Assembly (NCBI GenBank): GCA_002428605.1
Contig: DIXH01000037.1
Coordinates: forward strand, 55,895-119,894
DNA from: Clostridiaceae bacterium UBA6085
GTDB lineage: Bacteria > Bacillota > Clostridia > Clostridiales > Clostridiaceae
Direction: 5' to 3'
Length of the DNA stretch: 64,000 nucleotides
Positions 53,664 to 64,000 of the stretch are shown piece after piece. The translations under genes were made by a program, and so were the position numbers. Every line of letters starts with the position of its first letter. The stretch's first letter is position 1. Under the pieces are notes generated by a model. That model was not told the DNA's origin and made no database searches. It worked only from the letters and a program-made list of their open reading frames with translations.

Positions 53664-54692
53664 TTATTTCGTGTATATCTGCTTTACGATGGCTTCGATA
53701 TCCATGTCCTGGACTGAGAAGTCAAGGACGTTGAAGCTGTGGAGCACGAAGTTCATGATGTTCGAGATGCCTATCTCGTTCCTGTTGAAATTGATGACTG
53801 CCTGATTGTCCTGGATGGTGAAGCGCAGATTTTCCTGTGTGCTTCCGTCTATGGTCTGATAAATGGAGGAGAAGTTTTTTCTGACGTCATCTTCGTTATC
53901 GTACCTCAGGTCGAAGGTTATCTTCCTTTCAAAGCCGTAGTCCTTTCTGATCTTGTCTATCCCACCGTCGTAAAGAAGGGTACCCTTGTCTATTATTATG
54001 ATCCTGTGACAGAGCTCTTCGATGTCGCTCATGTCATGGGTCGTAAGCACTATTGTGGTACCGTATTTCTCATTCATGTCCTTTATGGCTTTCCTGATCC
54101 TTTCCTTTACTACTACATCCAGGCCTATAGTCGGCTCATCCAGGAACAGGACTTGGGGATTGTGCAGCATGGATGCAGCAAGGTCAGCTCTCATCCTCTG
54201 TCCAAGTGACAGTGTCCTTACTGTCTTGTCCATGAAGGTAGAAAGCTCGAATACCTGGTCGAAGTACTTCATCTGCTCCTCATAGAAGTCATCTGGTACC
54301 TCATAGATCTCCTTGAGAATTGAATACGTCTCCCCAAGAGGAAGGTCCCACCAGAGCTGGGTCTTCTGTCCGAAGACGACACCTATGTGCCTGGCGTTTT
54401 CAGTCCTCTCCTCGTAGGGGATCCTCCCGTCTACCTTTACATAACCTTCTGTCGGAGTGAGAATACCTGTCATCATCTTTATCGTTGTAGACTTTCCAGC
54501 GCCATTGGCACCAATATACCCGATGATCTCGCCTCTTTTGATGTCGAAGGAGACATCCTTCACTGCATCTATGCTTGTATACTCACGGCTTATAAGGGAT
54601 TTAAGAGTTCCTTTTATGCCTTTTTCCTTCTTGAAGGACTTGAAGCTTTTTGTAAGTCCGTTTACCTCTATCATTATTCCATTTGTATCCAT
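53664..54692 (-). CDS. ABC transporter ATP-binding protein (ABC-2 exporter)
   Basis: A 342-residue ATPase. It has Walker A GANGAGKSTTIKMMTG (~residue 65), Q-loop VFGQKTQLWW, signature TLSLGQRMRADL, Walker B VLFLDEPTIGLD, and the H-loop TTHDMSD. A C-terminal domain (~240-342) of the drug/polysaccharide-export type follows. A 30-residue insertion after LTKSFKSF (KKEKGIKGTLKSLISREYTS) is typical of the subgroup paired with DUF990-like permeases. It is the last gene of a three-gene operon. GGGAGGTGAG lies before the ATG. Confidence 0.93.
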   Translation of the reverse strand: MDTNGIMIEVNGLTKSFKSFKKEKGIKGTLKSLISREYTSIDAVKDVSFDIKRGEIIGYIGANGAGKSTTIKMMTGILTPTEGYVKVDGRIPYEERTENARHIGVVFGQKTQLWWDLPLGETYSILKEIYEVPDDFYEEQMKYFDQVFELSTFMDKTVRTLSLGQRMRADLAASMLHNPQVLFLDEPTIGLDVVVKERIRKAIKDMNEKYGTTIVLTTHDMSDIEELCHRIIIIDKGTLLYDGGIDKIRKDYGFERKITFDLRYDNEDDVRKNFSSIYQTIDGSTQENLRFTIQDNQAVINFNRNEIGISNIMNFVLHSFNVLDFSVQDMDIEAIVKQIYTK

Positions 54693-54716
54693 TGTGTCTC
54701 ACCTCCCTGAGTCCGT

Positions 54717-55517
54717 TTAGTTCCCGACGCTTTCGTATCGCTTCATTCCGCGCTTGAATGTGGTGTATCCGAGTGTCAGTGCAAGGAAGCATATTATTGA
54801 AACCTTAATCAGCGTCGGGATAAGGTCTGCCTCACCCAGAAAGTATGAGGCCGGGATATATGCAGTCAGTGCATATGGCACAATGTAGGTTATGAATGTC
54901 TTTATGAACTTGTGGTATATCTCCAGCGGATATTTGGCGAAATCGCTCATGGAATAGAACATGAACAGTATCGACTGGCTTCGCTGGATCCAGAAGGCAA
55001 GTGCAGCAAAGAACAGCTTGATGCTCGTGTATATGAACGTTGCAAGGAGCACAAGCAATATGAAGATCATCACCTTGAAGGGTGTGAACTGTATCCCTCC
55101 GTTTATTGAAGAGTAAGAGACCAGGATGATCCCTATGATGACTTCACCGATGCCGTCAGGCTGGAATTTCTGCGCGATTATCTGGAACAGGGGATTTAAC
55201 GGCCTCAGGAGATACCTGTCGAATTCTCCGTTTACGACAGAATTGCCCGCGAACAGCCACAGGTAGTCGGTGAACATGTGGTCAAGGCCCCTTGGAATGT
55301 TTGCAAATCCATATATGAACAGGAGCTCGTGGAAGCTCCACCCAAGGAGGTCTGGTATCTGCAGGAACACAAGGGCGATGAAGGCGATCCCTCCGAACTG
55401 AGTAAGGAAGAAGGCAAGAACCCCTACAAAGAAGTCAGTCCTTGACTGCATGAGCGTCTTCATATATTGGGCTAGGAACATGCCATATAGCTTGTAGTAG
55501 CGTCTGAATGTCTTCAT
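54717..55517 (-). CDS. ABC-2 family permease 1
   Basis: A 266-residue, six-helix permease resembling the PF06182 (DUF990) type. It shows FFVGVLAFFLTQFGGIAFIALVFL-like first helices (segment FFVGVLAFFLTQFGG), the conserved NGEFDRYLLRPLNPLFQ loop, and a C-terminal charged tail. The start at 55517 has GGAGG 5 nt upstream, inside the stop region of the previous gene. The substrate is unknown. Confidence 0.86.
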   Translation of the reverse strand: MKTFRRYYKLYGMFLAQYMKTLMQSRTDFFVGVLAFFLTQFGGIAFIALVFLQIPDLLGWSFHELLFIYGFANIPRGLDHMFTDYLWLFAGNSVVNGEFDRYLLRPLNPLFQIIAQKFQPDGIGEVIIGIILVSYSSINGGIQFTPFKVMIFILLVLLATFIYTSIKLFFAALAFWIQRSQSILFMFYSMSDFAKYPLEIYHKFIKTFITYIVPYALTAYIPASYFLGEADLIPTLIKVSIICFLALTLGYTTFKRGMKRYESVGN

Positions 55518-55518
55518 C

Positions 55519-56334
55519 CTAACCTCCAAGTATGGTAAGGCGCTTTATTGCGCTCTTCCATACAAGCTGCGTGATCCCTGCAAGTATAAGTACCCAGATC
55601 GCCTGGACTCCCATGTTCTTAAGAAGCTCAAGACCACTGTATTTCCCAAGGTATACCATGACCGGTGTGAATATGAGTCCTGCAAAGGGCAGGAATGCAA
55701 ATACTGAGCGGAAGGCCTGAGGGAAGAAGGTTAGTGGGATGAGGCTCCCGGAAAGGAGCCTTACTACTGCTTCCTTGGCAAATACGAATCCGAAGACGTA
55801 TTCGACGAAGAAGGCAGCCAGTCCGAAAATATAGTTGATATAAAAAAGTATCAATGAGCTTAAAAATGCGCTGAGGAAATAAACTGCTATGCGAAACGGT
55901 GATGGCAGCATCCCCAGTGCAAAGTAGTTGTACGTCGTATAAGCAGTCCAAAGGGGAAGGAATATGAACAGGAAGTTTGCGACAAGGCCTCCGATGCTCG
56001 CGAAATACTGCCTAAGCTGATAGCTCACAGGCTTTATCAGGTTCATTGCGATGTTTCCGGTCCGAACGTCTTCTCCGATAGCCCAATGCACATCGTTGCT
56101 TATAAGCATTCCCGTGACTGTCGACATCACTACATATCCCGTCATCTCCCTGAAGGTAAAGCCCTGGATCACAGATTGTGTCGAGCTCTGGAATATGGCG
56201 TACCATATATACAGCAGTACCATTGTCTGGAACATGTCACCGAGGATCCAGACATAGAAGTTCATCCTGTATGCTGCAAAGGCCTGAATCACGCATCTGG
56301 TGAATGGTAGATAGGTCTTCAGTAGTCTCTTCAT
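55519..56334 (-). CDS. ABC-2 family permease 2
   Basis: A 271-residue, six-helix permease of the same type as its neighbour, with the matching loop GNIAMNLIKPVSYQLRQYF. The two permeases are diverged paralogues and probably form a heterodimer with the ATPase. First gene of the operon, with AAAGGAGG before the ATG; it ends 1 bp before the next start. Confidence 0.86.
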   Translation of the reverse strand: MKRLLKTYLPFTRCVIQAFAAYRMNFYVWILGDMFQTMVLLYIWYAIFQSSTQSVIQGFTFREMTGYVVMSTVTGMLISNDVHWAIGEDVRTGNIAMNLIKPVSYQLRQYFASIGGLVANFLFIFLPLWTAYTTYNYFALGMLPSPFRIAVYFLSAFLSSLILFYINYIFGLAAFFVEYVFGFVFAKEAVVRLLSGSLIPLTFFPQAFRSVFAFLPFAGLIFTPVMVYLGKYSGLELLKNMGVQAIWVLILAGITQLVWKSAIKRLTILGG

Positions 56335-56481
56335 GGCAGCCTCCTTTACGCTGAAATTATACCACTAACCAAATTTAGGTGGTATAGATAAATGACTTCC
56401 TGGGATATATTTCAGACCAGTTTTTGAACGCATTCTGAGAAGATATGCCTGAGTGACTAAGTAGTTGTATTAACACTCGAT

Positions 56482-56534
56482 AAAAGGCATACCATGCCTG
56501 CCTTAAAATTCAGCCTTTGCACGATATGCCTTTT
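56482..56534 (-). terminator. Terminator of the beta-glucoside operon
   Basis: Inverted repeat AAAAGGCATA/TATGCCTTTT with inner partial pairing, 2 bp after the stop of the glucosidase on the minus strand. Confidence 0.65.
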
Positions 56535-56535
56535 A

Positions 56536-59813
<3,278 letters not shown>

Positions 59814-59847
59814 CATATTCTCTCCTTCATATTATGATTAAATTAAA

Positions 59848-59902
59848 GACCTGGAATCCGATTCAAGGATCCTGTTTGGTCCTTGGATCGGATTCCAGGT
59901 CT
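59848..59902 (-). terminator. LicT-controlled terminator before the PTS gene
   Basis: A long stem, arms 59848-59872 and 59878-59902 (imperfect, more than 20 paired bases), followed on the minus strand by a T-rich run. It overlaps the 3' end of the RAT, the usual arrangement for LicT/BglG switches. Confidence 0.9.
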
Positions 59903-59925
59903 TGCCTGCCTGACAGTAACAATCC
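59898..59925 (-). promoter_or_regulatory. RAT antiterminator site 1 (PTS operon)
   Basis: On the minus strand it begins GGATTGTTACTG and ends GGCAGGCAAGACC, matching the LicT/BglG ribonucleic antiterminator consensus. Binding of LicT would block the overlapping terminator. Confidence 0.9.
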
Positions 59926-59935
59926 TGGTAATACA

Positions 59936-60781
59936 TCAAATTTTCTGGTCGATTGTGATTCGCTTGATATGTACCGTAAGATACACAAGCTCATCAGCTG
60001 TAAGAGTTCTATGGTATTTGGAGCTTATGAGGTCAGCAATCTTCAGACTGCATTTATACTCTTCAGGGTATCGTATCTTTACGATTTCCTCAAAATCGGT
60101 ATCCGAATTTCCACTTTCGCTGCTTCCGCTGAGTATCCTGTATCCGAAGAACTTCAGATGTGTTATGAACCTGTTGTAGTGGAAGTCATCATCGTTGAAA
60201 TCGACCTTGTACTGGTATCTTACTATGTTAAGGACATTCTGTATGAGTTCTGTGACCTTGACCACATCTCTGCCGGACTCGGAGCCCAGTTCAGAGTTCA
60301 CTATGTGCATGGCTATTGCTGCTGCCTCGTCCTCTGGAAGCTCAATACCGAATTCGCACTTGATCATTTCAAGACCTGCCAGCGCCACCTTGAATTCTTC
60401 AGGATAGAATCTCTTAACCTCCCATAGGAAGGCGTTGTTGAAAGACAAGCCTGACTCATGCCTTGAAATGGCGAAGCTGATGTGGTCTGTAAGGACGATA
60501 TATATGTTTTCATTGAAATCATGGTTTAGTGTTTCTCTTGCAAGCTTTATTATGTTCTCGGTTACCCGCAGGTGCTCCATTGGAATCTGGGCCAGCAAGG
60601 AATACAGCTTTCCAGCCACATTCCTCGATTTAAGGAAAAATTCCTTCTCGATTTTGGATTTTTCAGCTTCTTCGCCCTTTTTCTTCTGGAACCCAATGCC
60701 AGCTCCCAGGAGGATCCTTTCCTGGTTTCTTTCATTGACTGCACAGACTACATTATTATTTATAATACGCGTGATCCTCAT
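59936..60781 (-). CDS. licT: BglG/LicT-family transcriptional antiterminator
   Basis: A 281-residue regulator. The N-terminal co-antiterminator RNA-binding domain is MRITRIINNNVVCAVNE and on to ~residue 60. Two PRD domains follow, with the regulatory His residues in NLTDHISFAISRHE-like (VLTDHISFAISRHESG) and AIAMHIVNSEL of PRD1 and in VYLTVHIKRI of PRD2. PTS phosphorylation should set its activity. ATG 60781 has GGAGG upstream. A RAT/terminator lies before it and another after it, so it controls both itself and the PTS operon. Confidence 0.94.
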   Translation of the reverse strand: MRITRIINNNVVCAVNERNQERILLGAGIGFQKKKGEEAEKSKIEKEFFLKSRNVAGKLYSLLAQIPMEHLRVTENIIKLARETLNHDFNENIYIVLTDHISFAISRHESGLSFNNAFLWEVKRFYPEEFKVALAGLEMIKCEFGIELPEDEAAAIAMHIVNSELGSESGRDVVKVTELIQNVLNIVRYQYKVDFNDDDFHYNRFITHLKFFGYRILSGSSESGNSDTDFEEIVKIRYPEEYKCSLKIADLISSKYHRTLTADELVYLTVHIKRITIDQKI

Positions 60782-60844
60782 GACTACCTCCGATGAAGCA
60801 AGAAGAATGTACATAAATAATGTGGACCTACTGGCAATTAAAAA

Positions 60845-60903
60845 GACCTAAATATCGGGTTATCCCGATATTTAGGTCTTGCCTGCTTTACCAGTAACAA
60901 TCC
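60845..60903 (-). promoter_or_regulatory. RAT site 2 with overlapping terminator, before licT
   Basis: The RAT (complement 60875-60903) begins GGATTGTTACTGG and ends GCAGGCAAGACC. The terminator is a perfect 15-bp stem (arms 60845-60859 and 60864-60878) with a 4-nt loop and a T-run. It gives LicT positive autoregulation. Confidence 0.9.
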
Positions 60904-60932
60904 TAAACAAATACATGTATTGGCCTTTTTGA

Positions 60933-60962
60933 ATTTTACCATACCAGAATTGCAGGTGTCAA
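60933..60962 (-). promoter_or_regulatory. Promoter of licT
   Basis: Minus-strand TTGACA (complement 60957-60962) and TAAAAT (complement 60933-60938), 18 bp apart, just before RAT site 2. Confidence 0.62.
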
Positions 60963-61032
60963 TGGCATGGATACATTATGGATTGTCAAATGGCCATATT
61001 TCCAGAATTTGAAAATATGGCTGCAACTTTTG

Positions 61033-62265
61033 TCAGATGACCCAGTTCCCGTTCCTGAAAATGTCCAATGTATTGCCTTCGTGGTCTGTTGCTGTGATAT
61101 CAAGGGAAGGTCCTCCGACCATGAAGTCCACGTGGATCAGGCTGTAGTTTGCACCCTTTTCGGAAAGCTCATCCTGGGTCATGGTGCTTCCGTTCCTTAT
61201 GGAATAGCCGTATGCCCTTCCAAGTGCGAAATGCACGGAGGCATTCTCGTCAAACAGTGTGTTGTTGAAGAGTATTCCGGTGTTTGAGATCGGTGAATCA
61301 TCCTGTACCAGTGCAACTTCACCAAGATACCTGGCTCCGTCGTCGTTCTTGAGCAGCGCTTCCAGCACCTCGCTGCCCTTTGCGGCGTAGAAGTCAGTGA
61401 CTGCACCGTCCTTGAAGGTGAAGCCGAAGTTCTCGACGATCTTGCCGTTGTAGCTTAGTGGCTTGGTCGACCTTAATGTTCCGTTCACCTTAAACTTGTG
61501 TGGAGCGGTGAAGACTTCTTCTGTAGGCATGTTCGCCATGTAGGGAACACCCTTCGAGCTGTCGCTTGAACCTCCGATCCACCAGTGGTCACTTGCCAGG
61601 TATACCTCAAGGTCAGTTCCCGGACCCTTGAAATTGAGCTTCTCGAAGTTCTTACCATTTAGGTAGTCCATTCGCTTCTTGAGGTTATTGTCATGCTCCC
61701 TCCAGGCTGCGACGGGATCCTCGAAGTCAAGCCTCGATGCCTTGATTATCTCATCCCAGAGGGCCTCGACTGCCTCATCACCCTTCAATTCTGGGAAAAC
61801 GGATTCAGCCCAGGGGACAGATGGCACTGCAACTATAGCCCACTTTGTCACTCCTGTCATCCTGTACCTCATTACCGGAGCCATGGCAGCAGATGATACC
61901 TTCTGATAGGCACCTACCTTCATGGGGTCGGCATCCTTAAGGAGCTCTGGGTCCGGGGAGATTATGAAAAGGTGATGGTAGTTGTCTTTGTACATTCCCT
62001 CGAACATGGCTGTCTTCCATGAAGGGAATTCTTCCAATGCGATCTCTTTTCCGTCAATGTATCTTGAAAGGGTGATCTTATCGTCATTGACAAGGAGCTC
62101 CACGTTCTTTGCACCCATAGAATATGCTTCCTCAGCCGCAATGCGTGCAAGTGGAAGTCCATCAGCACCGGTAGTGATCACAAGTCCTTCCTTTTCTTCA
62201 AGGTTTATTCCGACTCTTACTGCAAGTGCAGCATATTTCCTAAGCATTTCTGTTCTGTCTTTCAT
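61033..62265 (-). CDS. M29-family aminopeptidase (AmpS/PepS-like)
   Basis: A 410-residue cytoplasmic metallo-aminopeptidase. Family marks are VGINLEEKEGLVITTG near the N-terminus, FNNTLFDENASVHFALG, and the C-terminal NYSLIHVDFMVGGPSLDI, whose Glu/His/Asp residues bind the two metals. Length is typical of M29. ATG 62265 follows GGAGG. A single gene with no clear operon partner. Confidence 0.92.
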   Translation of the reverse strand: MKDRTEMLRKYAALAVRVGINLEEKEGLVITTGADGLPLARIAAEEAYSMGAKNVELLVNDDKITLSRYIDGKEIALEEFPSWKTAMFEGMYKDNYHHLFIISPDPELLKDADPMKVGAYQKVSSAAMAPVMRYRMTGVTKWAIVAVPSVPWAESVFPELKGDEAVEALWDEIIKASRLDFEDPVAAWREHDNNLKKRMDYLNGKNFEKLNFKGPGTDLEVYLASDHWWIGGSSDSSKGVPYMANMPTEEVFTAPHKFKVNGTLRSTKPLSYNGKIVENFGFTFKDGAVTDFYAAKGSEVLEALLKNDDGARYLGEVALVQDDSPISNTGILFNNTLFDENASVHFALGRAYGYSIRNGSTMTQDELSEKGANYSLIHVDFMVGGPSLDITATDHEGNTLDIFRNGNWVI

Positions 62266-62330
62266 TTCATCCTCCAAAAAAACATCTATGCATAAAAGTA
62301 TAGCATATAGCCTTGTTTATGCATAGGAAA

Positions 62331-62353
62331 GCCGCCCTTTAAGGCGGCATTAA
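62331..62353 (-). terminator. Terminator after the aminotransferase
   Basis: Stem GCCGCC/GGCGGC (62331-62336, 62343-62348) with TTTCC on the minus-strand side, ~40 bp after the aminotransferase stop. Confidence 0.65.
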
Positions 62354-62386
62354 TAGTCGGTTATATTGCAGTTGTCCATACTTGCA

Positions 62387-63556
62387 TCAGCTTCTGAAAA
62401 GCTCCATCTTTGATATCCTGTCGAATGCCTCTTCCAGCTTATCTACAGGTACCGTCAGAGCAAGCCTCAGGTAGCCTTCACCTGAGGCTCCGAAGGCATT
62501 GCCTGGAACAACCAGTACATGGGCCTCCTCTAGGAGCCTTCTTGTGACTTCTGCTGAAGTAAGTCCTGTTCCCTTGATGTTTACGAAAAGGTATAGGCTT
62601 CCTCTTGGTGGAAGTACTGTCATGTTAGTAAGCTTTCCGATCCTTTCGCAGGCATAGTAGGTCCTCTTCCGGTATTCCTCTATGATAGGCGGCTGTACCT
62701 CGTTTCTCATCCTGAGCGCATGTATCGCGGCCCTCTGGGATATGGAAGGTGCAGTGAAGACATTGTTCTCGTTGACGTTCTTTACAGTCTTTACTATGTA
62801 CTCCGGTGCAAGAATGTATCCGATCCTCCAGCCTGTCATGCAGAAATCCTTTGAAAAGCTTCCGATGGTTATGGTCCTGTCCCTCATTCCTTCTATTGTT
62901 GTCATAGGGATGAAGGGCTCAGCGTAGCTGAAGGCGGTGTATATGTCATCAGAAACAATGAGTATGTCATGCTCTCTGGCAACGTCTGCTATGGCTTCAA
63001 GCGTCTCCCTTGAGAAGCATGTGCCTGTGGGATTGTTAGGAGTGTTGATGATAATTGCCTTAGTCCGTTCAGTTATAGCCTTTTCAAGGTCGGCGACATC
63101 CAGCTGGAAGGCATTCTCCTCCCTGGTAACCACAGGAACCGGGATTCCTCCGGCAAGCCTTATCTGCTGGACATATGGCGTGAAGTACGGCTCGTGGATG
63201 ATGACCTCGTCACCATCGTCAAGGATGGTCTCCATGACCAGCCACATTGCGTGGCATGCACTGGTTGTTACCATGCACTCACCAAGCTCCACATCATATC
63301 CGTACTTTTCAGTGTAGAAGTCCATGATAGCAGAGCGCAGTTCAAGGTCTCCGAAGCTGTCGGTATAGTGGGTGTGGCCATCAATTGCATCGCTGAAGGC
63401 CGCGTTGATTATCCTCTCGTCCGTAGTCAGGTCAGGGTCCCCTATGCTGAGGTTGATGAGGTCAGAATAGCTTCTTGCAAGGCCTACGCTGTCTCCAAGT
63501 GGTGTGGAATTGTCCTTCCAGTATCTTTTGGCTAAAAACCTGTGCTTCAATTTCAA
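62387..63556 (-). CDS. Class I/II pyridoxal-phosphate aminotransferase
   Basis: A 389-residue fold-type I aminotransferase. It has INTPNNPTGTCFS (Asn/Pro motif), VSDDIYTAFSY, the PLP Lys in GSFSKDFCMTGWRIGY, and the carboxylate-binding Arg in GEGYLRLALTV. It resembles aspartate/aromatic or MalY/PatA-like enzymes; the substrate is uncertain. It probably starts at TTG 63556 behind GAGGGG, or TTG 63550. It is upstream of the aminopeptidase but separated by a terminator. Confidence 0.92.
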   Translation of the reverse strand: MKLKHRFLAKRYWKDNSTPLGDSVGLARSYSDLINLSIGDPDLTTDERIINAAFSDAIDGHTHYTDSFGDLELRSAIMDFYTEKYGYDVELGECMVTTSACHAMWLVMETILDDGDEVIIHEPYFTPYVQQIRLAGGIPVPVVTREENAFQLDVADLEKAITERTKAIIINTPNNPTGTCFSRETLEAIADVAREHDILIVSDDIYTAFSYAEPFIPMTTIEGMRDRTITIGSFSKDFCMTGWRIGYILAPEYIVKTVKNVNENNVFTAPSISQRAAIHALRMRNEVQPPIIEEYRKRTYYACERIGKLTNMTVLPPRGSLYLFVNIKGTGLTSAEVTRRLLEEAHVLVVPGNAFGASGEGYLRLALTVPVDKLEEAFDRISKMELFRS

Positions 63557-63816
63557 GTTCCCCTCTCGTATCTGTTACATAGAATGATACCATAATTCTG
63601 CCTTTGAGTTAACTCCGTGCCCCATGAATAAAAGCGGCATGGTGGAAGTTTTGTTTTCTGGAATTGTAAAATGTGCGTTAATTTTGCGGGAATATGGCAC
63701 AGCTTTTTCGGAGATTGCAGATTTCATTCCGAGTATCATGTAACCAAGGGAAGGGGATGACGACCTACAGGCGATCGCCCCTGACGCAAAAAGAAATACT
63801 GGAAGGAATGATCTTA

Positions 63817-64000
63817 GTGTTAAATATCAGAAAGAAAGTATATCAGGGCCTTGTAGCAGCAGCTCTCTCGGGAATGATCCTCACCGGATGCACAACAGCA
63901 ACAACGACCCCGACAAGTGTGACCACAGGAACGAGTGGCACAGCTGCGACGACAACAACCGGACAGGGCACTTCTGCAGCCACCGTCTCATATACAGGCA
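63817..64000 (+). CDS. Lipoprotein, N-terminal fragment (cut by window end)
   Basis: The first ~61 residues of a secreted lipoprotein. It has a signal peptide with positive start (NIRKKVYQG), a hydrophobic core, and lipobox LTGC (Cys ~25). A Thr/Ser/Ala-rich linker follows (CTTATTTPTSVTTGTSG), like that of DctP in this window. The start is GTG 63817 behind GGAAGGA, or ATG 63808. It is likely a solute-binding protein of a transporter that lies to the right; the mature domain is not visible. Confidence 0.75.
   Translation, partial: MLNIRKKVYQGLVAAALSGMILTGCTTATTTPTSVTTGTSGTAATTTTGQGTSAATVSYTG

Noticed and set aside
63690..63712. Possible sigma-54 promoter at TGGCACAGC
   Set aside because: The required GC does not lie 10 bp after the GG, and no activator gene is adjacent.

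Overview
The window reads as a chromosome segment of an anaerobic, fermentative, Gram-positive bacterium of the Clostridia type. Pointers are strong AGGAGG ribosome binding sites, T-box, THI-box and LicT RNA elements, a GlnA/ANTAR-regulator pair of the clostridial NitR type, a trimeric [FeFe]-hydrogenase, an aldehyde:ferredoxin oxidoreductase, lipoproteins with Thr-rich linkers and frequent AGG arginine codons. I cannot name the species. No rRNA, tRNA, CRISPR array, IS element or prophage gene was seen; gene density is high and nearly all genes are intact.

Layout. 1-5.4 kb: a TrpB2-like protein (minus, cut by the left edge) behind a tryptophan T-box, then a TPP-riboswitch thiamine-salvage operon (cytX-thiM-thiE-HAD phosphatase-thiD). 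5.5-14.8 kb: nitrogen assimilation, gltB-gltD, a small unknown protein, and convergent glnA plus an ANTAR regulator whose likely target hairpin overlaps a terminator in the glnA leader. 14.8-20 kb: redox and unknown genes (Fe-S aldo/keto reductase, MFS carrier, alpha/alpha-toroid protein, flavodoxin-like protein, QueG-like Fe-S protein).

20-35 kb holds two sigma-54 modules in series. Each has an AcoR-like activator, paired palindromic upstream sites, a -24/-12 promoter and an operon. The first drives an aldehyde ferredoxin oxidoreductase, an SDR and a MoaD/ThiS-like protein. The second drives a Lin0512-family protein and the acetoin dehydrogenase complex (acoA, acoB, acoX, acoC, acoL). The two operator types differ by one base per half-site, and the first module lies between two copies of a 33-bp identical sequence.

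35-44.4 kb: a small membrane protein, a methyltransferase, a split permease, aroD, an MFS carrier, the hydABC hydrogenase (minus) and a nucleotidase. 44.4-53.6 kb: a carbohydrate-type cluster (TRAP dctPQM, DeoR regulator, FGGY kinase, zinc dehydrogenase, LacD/LsrF-like aldolase, 2-hydroxyacid dehydrogenase) whose substrate cannot be read from sequence. 53.6-60.9 kb (minus): an ABC-2 exporter and a beta-glucoside PTS/6-phospho-beta-glucosidase set controlled by LicT through two RAT/terminator switches. 61-64 kb: an M29 aminopeptidase, an aminotransferase and the start of a lipoprotein.

The candidates for something new are the tandem sigma-54 modules with near-identical operators, the repeat-flanked AOR cassette, and the TRAP/FGGY/aldolase pathway.
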